Shown here one piece after another: positions 59,498 to 64,000 of a DNA stretch of 64,000 nt. Numbering within the stretch: position 1 is the stretch's first letter; the number at the start of each line of letters is the position of its first letter. The notes under the pieces are model-generated. The model saw only the letters and a program-made list of their open reading frames with translations, was not told where the DNA came from and did no database searches. The stretch lies in assembly GCF_000421825.1 (NCBI RefSeq), contig NZ_ATXT01000013.1, positions 310,001 through 374,000 on the forward strand, given 5' to 3'. The translations under genes and the position numbers were made by a program. This DNA comes from Humibacter albus DSM 18994 (GTDB lineage: Bacteria; Actinomycetota; Actinomycetes; Actinomycetales; Microbacteriaceae).

Positions 59498-60687
59498 GAT
59501 CCCGACCCGTCGGCAGGCATGCGCGCGGACGCGTCGAGTTCGTGCAGCGTCTCCAGGTCAGGGTCGAAGGAGGCGACGATCAACCGCCCGCCGGCGAATT
59601 CCTGGCCGATGAGCAGGGACGGCAGCATCCGGACAACGGCTCGTGCACCCTCTGCGCGCTGCGACCCCCAAGTCGCATCCGCGGGCCCGTCCGCATCCCG
59701 GGCCTTGATCGCGGCAGCAATCTCGTCGAGCCAGCGCATAGACCGTGAGTACGCGTCGCCGCGGAGTCCTACAGGCGCGTCGGGGCCGAGTTCTCCGAGC
59801 CCGCTTATCGACCAGCGAAGCGTGTGCGATCGACGCACCGTTCGCATCCATCGAACGAAACGAGGATGCGCGGTCGAAGGCGCGGATGCCAACAGTTCGT
59901 CCCGGAGCAGGCGGCCGGTCATGGCTGCGCTTCGCCACCCGGCGACGCTCAGGAAGCGCTGCAGGGAGTCCGCCGCGGCCGCAGCGTGAACCCGGATGGG
60001 GTCGAGGGCGTCGCGTTCTGCCTCCAGCCAGAACGATGATCCGACCGGAAGCCCGATCGCCTCTGTCTCTGCCTCCTGCACGACATCGCCCTGAAGCACG
60101 AGCCGCACGATGAGCCCGGTGGGCCAGTCCGGCAGCGCGGGTCCGAGAGCGACATGCAATCGATCGAGTTTCAGTCCGTCGCGGTCACTCCCGCGGTCGG
60201 CCATCGGGATCCCGCCAGGCACGTCCATGCTCATGCTCATGTCGCCGTGATCCATGTCGCCCATGCCACCGCGATCCATGTCGCCCATGTCGCCGTGGTC
60301 GGTGCCGCCCATGTCCATCTCATGACCGCCGGTCTCGCGGTCGTGGAAGTGTTCGTGGCGTTCAGCATCCTCCCGCAGTGCGGCCACGTCGCGCAGAGCC
60401 GCCTGAGCATCGTCGAGCTGCTGGGCAAGCGTACGCGCGGTAGTCACCTGGACGTATGCGCGAGGGCACGGCACCTGCCGCCAGATCTGCTCGGTTGAGT
60501 CAGCGAGGAAGCTACCGTCGCCGCCGCAGACGACCAGGATGTCCGTGTTCGCCGGGGTGAGCGCCTCGACCCAGCCCCGCGCCCGCGTCTCCCGCTCGAT
60601 CGCCAATCGCAGGGCCGACGAACCCGGAGCGCTCACCACGAATATTCGAGGAACGGGCAGCCTGAGCAGGACAGCGGTCAGGTCCAC
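59494..60687 (-). CDS. NuoB-NuoD-like fusion protein with Met/His/Asp-rich linker
   Basis: A 397-residue protein where a normal complex I operon would have nuoB-nuoC-nuoD. Residues 12-95 follow NuoB (ANTDILVVCGGDGSFLADST, then IWRQVPCPRAYVQV), but the four [4Fe-4S] N2 cysteines (CC, GxC, PGCPP) are absent. Residues 111-155 are a linker with 6 His, 9 Met and many Asp/Gly (GDMGDM-type repeats). Residues 175-390 follow NuoD/hydrogenase large subunit (LPDWPTGLIVRLVLQGD, then GDAYSRSMRWLDEIAAAI near 310 and a SFDPDLE end). There is no NiFe site. It overlaps nuoA by 10 bases and nuoH by 4. Confidence 0.7.
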   Translation of the reverse strand: MDLTAVLLRLPVPRIFVVSAPGSSALRLAIERETRARGWVEALTPANTDILVVCGGDGSFLADSTEQIWRQVPCPRAYVQVTTARTLAQQLDDAQAALRDVAALREDAERHEHFHDRETGGHEMDMGGTDHGDMGDMDRGGMGDMDHGDMSMSMDVPGGIPMADRGSDRDGLKLDRLHVALGPALPDWPTGLIVRLVLQGDVVQEAETEAIGLPVGSSFWLEAERDALDPIRVHAAAAADSLQRFLSVAGWRSAAMTGRLLRDELLASAPSTAHPRFVRWMRTVRRSHTLRWSISGLGELGPDAPVGLRGDAYSRSMRWLDEIAAAIKARDADGPADATWGSQRAEGARAVVRMLPSLLIGQEFAGGRLIVASFDPDLETLHELDASARMPADGSGS

Positions 60688-61007
60688 CTGAACACGCCCT
60701 CACGCCATGCGTAGATGACCGCGGCCACCAGAACGGCCAGAAACGCGAACATTTCCACGACGGATCCGGCACCGGTTTCACGCACGACGAGAACCCAGGG
60801 ATACATGAACACCATCTCCATGTCGAAGACCACGAAGACGATCGCAATCAGATACCAGCGCACATGGAACCGTGAGACAGCGTGCTCTCTCACGGGAAGA
60901 CCCGACATGAAGGCTTCGCGGCACAGAACGCGGTGCGAGATCCGCACCCCGGAGGAGAGGCCATAGAGGACGAGCAGGAGAAGCACCGCCACACCAAGTA
61001 GCACCAT
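60678..61007 (-). CDS. nuoA: Complex-I-like subunit NuoA
   Basis: A 109-residue three-helix protein with the NuoA signature RFHVRWYLIAIVFVVFDMEMVFMYPW (acidic DxExVF). AGGAGA lies 5 bases upstream of ATG 61007, which decides this start over 61049. It is the first gene of the leftward eight-gene operon, and a CsoR-like palindrome lies at 61056-61072. Confidence 0.93.
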   Translation of the reverse strand: MVLLGVAVLLLLVLYGLSSGVRISHRVLCREAFMSGLPVREHAVSRFHVRWYLIAIVFVVFDMEMVFMYPWVLVVRETGAGSVVEMFAFLAVLVAAVIYAWREGVFRWT

Positions 61008-61055
61008 CGTGTCTCCTCGTGTCAGGCCGCCATGGATACAGCGCGCCATCGACCT

Positions 61056-61072
61056 ATACCCAGGCAGGGTAT
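61056..61072. promoter_or_regulatory. CsoR-like operator upstream of nuo-like operon
   Basis: ATACCCAGGCAGGGTAT is a perfect 17-bp palindrome (arms ATACCC and GGGTAT, 5-base centre), 49 bases upstream of nuoA. Its form and spacing match the sites at 39449 and 49885 in front of copper genes. It suggests that the complex-I-like operon belongs to the same copper regulon. Confidence 0.7.
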
Positions 61073-61163
61073 CAGGGGCTATTCACGTGGAATAGGGCTT
61101 GTTCGTGCCGGTGAGGGCACTCGGTCCGCGACCACGGTCACCCGGAGGAATGGATCTCGCCAG

Positions 61164-61679
61164 CTACTCCCAGGGGAGTCGCTCACCGTGCGCGACGGGG
61201 TCGAGCGGGATGATGATCACCGGGTGGTGCTGCCGATGTGCCAAGTGCACGGCGACGGAACCGTTGAAGAACTCGTGCGCTGTGGTTCGAAGTCCTCGTT
61301 TGCGTGTGCCGACCACGATGGCGACCGCGTCCAGTTCGTGGGCGAGGCGGGCCAGTTCGTGCGCGGGGTCGCCGGCGAGCGCGCGCAGACTCCAGGTGAC
61401 GTCGGTGGGTTCCAGCAGATGGCGAAGGTGCTCGGCGAACTCGGAGTCGAACTCCTCGGTGATCGGCTCGTCCGAGTCCGGGTCGATGGCGAACGCGGAG
61501 ACGCTGCCATCCGGGTTGCGCCCGGTCGTGTAGCGGGTGGGGTCCACGGTGGCGAGCACGAGGGAGGCGCCGAGCAGTTCGGCGAAGCGGATCGCCTGCC
61601 GCACGACGTCGTCCGGTTGCTCGCGCACCACGCCGACGATCAGTGTCGGTCGGCCTGATGCCCTTTCGTCATCTGGCAT
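61164..61679 (-). CDS. Universal stress protein (UspA family)
   Basis: A 171-residue single Usp domain. RPTLIVGVVREQPDDVVRQAIRFAELLGASLVL opens the fold, and the ATP-binding end is AIVVGTRKRGLRTTAHEFFNGSVAVHLAHRQHHPVIII, with GxRxxG-x9-GS-type residues. GAGGAA lies before ATG 61679, which fixes this start. The gene is on the same strand as the nuo-like operon, about 156 bases upstream of it, and may be a stress-response accessory. Confidence 0.9.
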   Translation of the reverse strand: MPDDERASGRPTLIVGVVREQPDDVVRQAIRFAELLGASLVLATVDPTRYTTGRNPDGSVSAFAIDPDSDEPITEEFDSEFAEHLRHLLEPTDVTWSLRALAGDPAHELARLAHELDAVAIVVGTRKRGLRTTAHEFFNGSVAVHLAHRQHHPVIIIPLDPVAHGERLPWE

Positions 61680-62010
61680 TCGCGTTCCTCGATTCCGGCT
61701 CTGCACGCTCTCAAGCATCCGCCATCAATTCGTGGCGATCCGGTCACCACTGTGAGTATCGCCAGGAGCGCGTTCAGCTTGTAGGCCATGTCCCCGCTGA
61801 GACGACCGAAATGCAGGCTCAGTTCGGCGTCGGCAATCCGGCTCATCAGCGAACCCGCCGTCGGTACAGATATCGCTCGTCGGCGTGGGCGCCGTCAAGC
61901 GTGTAGCCGAGGCACGACGGCTGGCCTGCGCTGCTCGCCACGACCTCTCCTCGCGATCCATCGCCGCGCGGAGTGTGCAGTCTGTGTAGACCAAACCTGG
62001 CCACTGCACG
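61680..62010. other. 331-base gap without a supportable gene
   Basis: Short open frames occur on both strands, including one at 61640-61846 (minus), which contains HFGRLSGDMAYKLNALLAILTV, but none has a ribosome binding site or family pattern. The region may be a decayed gene next to the arsenic module. No palindrome of note was seen. Confidence 0.5.
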
Positions 62011-62766
62011 TCAAGCAATGGGGCTACCCGTGTGCCGGGGGAGTTGCACGCCTCGTTCGTGACGATCGAACCCAGCGCGACTGCCGTCGTTGACGACGCG
62101 GCGCGACGGGAAGAGCATCACGGCGCAGGCGGCGCCCACCGCGGCGCCGATGAGTTGGGCGGGCAGGAATGCGAGCGCGGAGGCTGGTGTGATTCCGGTG
62201 AAGGTGTCGGTCAAGATCCGCCCGAGTGTGACGGCGGGGTTGGCGAAGCTCGTTGAGGAGGTGAAGAAGTACGCGGCAGTGATGTAGGCGGCAACGGCGA
62301 CGGGTACCGTCCGGTGCTGCGGGCCACGCGCGAGGGTGAAGATCACCAGCACGAGTCCCGCCGTCGCAACGACTTCCGCAGCCAGATGTGCGACCGTGAG
62401 GCGGTCGGCGGTGCCGAGAGAGACCGGGGCTTTGCCGAAGATCGTGTTGGCCAGGATCACCCCGAGCGCGCCGCCGATGAGTTGCGCGGGCAGATAACCG
62501 GCCAGGTGCTTCCAGGGTCGGCTTCCGAGTGCGACGTCGACCAGTGACACGACGGGGTTCAGGTGGGCGCCGGAGACGGGCGCCACAACGACGATGATCA
62601 CGTAGAGCGTGAGCCCAGTGGCGGACGCGTTGATGGCCAGTTGGATGCCGTGATCCTTCGATAGCTGGCTGGCGGCGATGCCGGAGCCGACCACGGCGAG
62701 GGTGAGCATGCCGGTGCCGAGCAGCTCGGCGACGCATGAGCGCCAGAGCGGATGCCGTCCGGTCAT
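62011..62766 (-). CDS. Aquaporin (MIP family), arsenic-module type (AqpS-like)
   Basis: A 251-residue six-helix channel. The two pore motifs are HLNPVVS (NPV in place of the first NPA) and FANPAVTLGRI (second NPA, with Arg). AqpS-type channels in ars operons let trivalent arsenite leave the cell after ArsC action, in place of an ArsB or Acr3 pump. The gene overlaps the arsR end by one base. The C-terminal tail is Arg-rich. Confidence 0.92.
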   Translation of the reverse strand: MTGRHPLWRSCVAELLGTGMLTLAVVGSGIAASQLSKDHGIQLAINASATGLTLYVIIVVVAPVSGAHLNPVVSLVDVALGSRPWKHLAGYLPAQLIGGALGVILANTIFGKAPVSLGTADRLTVAHLAAEVVATAGLVLVIFTLARGPQHRTVPVAVAAYITAAYFFTSSTSFANPAVTLGRILTDTFTGITPASALAFLPAQLIGAAVGAACAVMLFPSRRVVNDGSRAGFDRHERGVQLPRHTGSPIA

Positions 62767-63116
62767 CAGACCGTCGTCAGAAGGCTGGACACGGCGTCCA
62801 GGGCACCCGGTACGAGACGGTAATAGTGCCAGGTGCCGCGCTTGGAGACCGTGAGGTAGCCGGCGTCCACCAGAACCTTCACGTGGTGGGAGACCGTGGA
62901 CTGGACGAGCCCGAGCGGGTCGGTCAGGTCACAAACGCATGCTTCGCCGTCGGCGTGCGCGGCCACCATCGACAGGAGGCGGAGTCGTGCCGGGTCGGCG
63001 AGCGCTTTCAAGGACTTGGCTAGGGATTCCGCATGTGCGCTGTCGATCGGCTCGCGCGTGAGCGGGGCACAACACGCTTGCAGGTCGCGGATCGGGAGCG
63101 GCTCGGCGATGGACAT
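62766..63116 (-). CDS. arsR: ArsR-family arsenite-responsive repressor
   Basis: A 116-residue winged-helix repressor. The N-terminus has a vicinal pair Cys15-Cys16 (LQACCAPL), and the alpha-helical box EACVCDL adds Cys60 and Cys62. The N-terminal CC pair is characteristic of Corynebacterium-type ArsR, which binds As(III) with that pair plus a third Cys. The HTH (TVSHHVKVLVDAGYLTVSKRG) is complete. The start ATG 63116 gives the usual length. It is divergent from the CC peptide and arsC. Confidence 0.94.
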   Translation of the reverse strand: MSIAEPLPIRDLQACCAPLTREPIDSAHAESLAKSLKALADPARLRLLSMVAAHADGEACVCDLTDPLGLVQSTVSHHVKVLVDAGYLTVSKRGTWHYYRLVPGALDAVSSLLTTV

Positions 63117-63135
63117 GCTCCCAGTCTCGCACAAG

Positions 63136-63188
63136 ATTGACAGTCATCGATGTTCGGTCGCAGACTGTATGAATCGACAGATGTCGAT
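63136..63188. promoter_or_regulatory. Probable ArsR operators in divergent ars promoter
   Basis: ATCGACAGATGTCGAT (63173-63188; arms ATCGACA and TGTCGAT) and the related ATTGACAGTCATCGAT (63136-63151) flank the promoter between arsR and the small peptide/arsC genes. They are the likely binding sites for the repressor encoded beside them, giving arsenite induction in both directions. Confidence 0.7.
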
Positions 63189-63202
63189 GAAAGGAGGAAA
63201 CC

Positions 63203-63259
63203 ATGATGAACGGTTGTTGTGACCCCGAAGAGGGCTGCTGCGAGCCCGGCTGCTGCTGA
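63203..63259 (+). CDS. 18-residue cysteine-rich peptide (CC-x-CC-x-CC)
   Basis: ATG 63203 is preceded by AAAGGAGGAAACC, a near-perfect ribosome binding site. The product is MMNGCCDPEEGCCEPGCC with three vicinal Cys pairs and acidic residues between, ending in TGA at 63259. It is the first gene read from the ars promoter, 62 bases ahead of arsC. Vicinal thiols suit As(III) or similar metal binding, like the CC pair in the ArsR N-terminus. It could also act as a leader peptide. Confidence 0.65.
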   Translation: MMNGCCDPEEGCCEPGCC

Positions 63260-63320
63260 CCCTCTGCCGGTCGCCGAGGCATGCCCAGGCGGCCGGCCCC
63301 CATTCGAGACTGAGGACGCC

Positions 63321-63734
63321 ATGCCTGAGACACCCACGATCCTGTTCGTCTGCGTGCACAACGCGGGTCGCTCCCAGATGGCCGCGGGCTATGCTCGCGC
63401 GCTCTCCGGCGGCCTTGTTCAGGTCCTCTCCGGAGGTTCCGAACCCGGCGACACCATCAACCCGGTCGCCGTGCAGGTCATGGCGGAAGACGGTATCGAT
63501 ATCACCGGCACCATCCCGCAGCTGCTGACCACTGACCAGGTACGTGACGCCGACATCGTGATCACGATGGGCTGCGGCGACGCCTGCCCGATCTTCCCCG
63601 GCAAACGTTACGACGACTGGGAACTCACCGATCCCGCAGGCAAGCCTGCGGATCAGGTGCGTCTCATCCGGGACGAGATCAAGGAACGGGTGAGCACACT
63701 CGTCAAGGAATTGCTGGGTTCCCGGTCGTCGTAG
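63321..63734 (+). CDS. arsC: Arsenate reductase, low-molecular-weight phosphatase fold
   Basis: A 137-residue ArsC. The P-loop FVCVHNAGRSQMAAGY (CX5R) holds the nucleophilic Cys near residue 11, and the general acid Asp sits in DWELTDPAGK. The protein belongs to the LMW-PTPase ArsC group used in actinobacteria with mycothiol or mycoredoxin as reductant. It reduces As(V) to As(III), which leaves via the aquaporin. Extra Cys residues (MGCGDACP) may shuttle electrons. The start ATG 63321 gives the expected length. Confidence 0.94.
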   Translation: MPETPTILFVCVHNAGRSQMAAGYARALSGGLVQVLSGGSEPGDTINPVAVQVMAEDGIDITGTIPQLLTTDQVRDADIVITMGCGDACPIFPGKRYDDWELTDPAGKPADQVRLIRDEIKERVSTLVKELLGSRSS

Positions 63735-63873
63735 GTCGGTTGGAAGCCGCAAGGCGCGGGCCAGCACGGCTCGGCCGAATCACGGCATGCTCGCACAGGT
63801 CGGCAGCCTTGCCATGGCGACGGGTGCTGTTGCTACCACCGCCCTAAGAACGTTCGTCGTGTAGCCTCAAGAA

Positions 63874-63952
63874 CTGGGTGATGGGGTTCCCACCCGAGCA
63901 CTGAGTCGACCAGTCGCTCCAACCGCCACGTTGGCCGATGACTCCTACTGCA
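63874..63952 (+). ncRNA. Fluoride riboswitch (crcB motif)
   Basis: The consensus blocks are in order: GGTGATGGGGTTCCCACC (63877-63894; P1 and P2 parts), AACCGCC (63921-63927) and GGCCGATGACTCCTAC (63933-63948). These match the conserved GNGAUGG...AACCGC...GCUGAUGRCUCCUAC pattern of the fluoride riboswitch. It lies upstream of a gene that starts at 63981. Fluoride binding would turn on expression of that gene, expected to be a CrcB/Fluc channel or another fluoride exporter. Confidence 0.85.
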
Positions 63953-63980
63953 ACTCTCCACGAGTCGAGGTAGGTGACCC

Positions 63981-64000
63981 ATGCCCAGTCAGGCATTGAC
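63981..64000 (+). CDS. Start of the gene under the fluoride riboswitch (partial)
   Basis: ATG 63981 is preceded by GAGGTAGGTGACCC, a good ribosome binding site, and follows the riboswitch by 28 bases. Only the first codons (MPSQAL) are in the window. By position it should encode a fluoride exporter; this cannot be checked here. Confidence 0.6.

Noticed and set aside
61640-61846. Small minus-strand open frame in the gap between usp and aquaporin
   Set aside because: It overlaps the Usp start, has no ribosome binding site and no recognisable pattern.

Overview
The window is GC-rich and has the codon habits, weak promoters, frequent GTG starts and tight start/stop overlaps of an actinobacterium. 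The gene content (actinobacterial PdxS/PdxT pair, CgArsR-like regulator, actinobacterial MobF relaxase) fits Actinomycetota. A Microbacteriaceae-like host is my inference, not something the sequence proves.

Layout. (1) 1-8013: a carbohydrate locus. A secreted protein (cut by the window start), a GH29 alpha-L-fucosidase and a DUF2264 protein run leftwards. A D-2-hydroxyacid dehydrogenase and a LacI regulator run rightwards, with two LacI-type palindromes in the divergent promoter region. A small hypothetical gene follows. (2) 8183-13875: an LCP cell-wall polymer ligase, an aldo/keto reductase divergent from its probable TetR regulator, an Ogt DNA repair protein and an FAD oxidoreductase. The gaps between them hold palindromic and tandem repeats. 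(3) 14106-17861: a three-gene, translationally coupled type III polyketide synthase / methyltransferase / FAD-monooxygenase operon. (4) 18050-23921: general metabolism (serine hydrolase, thiolase, rhomboid-like protein, VOC, GNAT, dienelactone hydrolase, HIT). (5) 24150-30371: tRNA-Arg(ACG), followed at once by a tyrosine integrase, a DUF433/PIN-type toxin-antitoxin pair, an Mrr-like protein and a MobF relaxase-helicase. This is an integrated mobilizable element. (6) 30736-32324: pdxS-pdxT, vitamin B6 synthesis.

(7) 32362-64000: about 31 kb of metal-handling and envelope-redox genes, probably a genomic island. It starts with an M23 peptidase, a TlpA-like thioredoxin lipoprotein, Lgt, and the System II cytochrome c maturation set (ResB, CcsB, CcdA). 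Next come two copper-associated membrane proteins, a DUF305 lipoprotein and a Tat-exported multicopper oxidase. A PadR gene diverges from a rifampin-phosphotransferase-like PEP-utilizing enzyme. Two CDF-type transporters sit with an SmtB/ArsR sensor, then CopZ-CopA-YHS. A complex-I-like membrane arm (nuoA, a NuoB-NuoD fusion, nuoH-J-K-L-M-N) follows, then a universal stress protein. Last is an arsenic module (aquaporin, ArsR, an 18-residue Cys-rich peptide, ArsC), and a fluoride riboswitch leads out of the window.

The most interesting signal is a 17-bp palindrome of the form ATACC-N7-GGTAT. It resembles a CsoR (copper-sensor) operator and lies upstream of the DUF305/oxidase genes, upstream of copZ-copA, and also upstream of the complex-I-like operon. 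In that operon the NuoB-NuoD fusion carries a Met/His/Asp-rich linker and NuoJ has an unusually Met-rich membrane segment. Together these suggest a copper-induced, NADH-module-free relative of complex I. No CsoR gene lies in the window.
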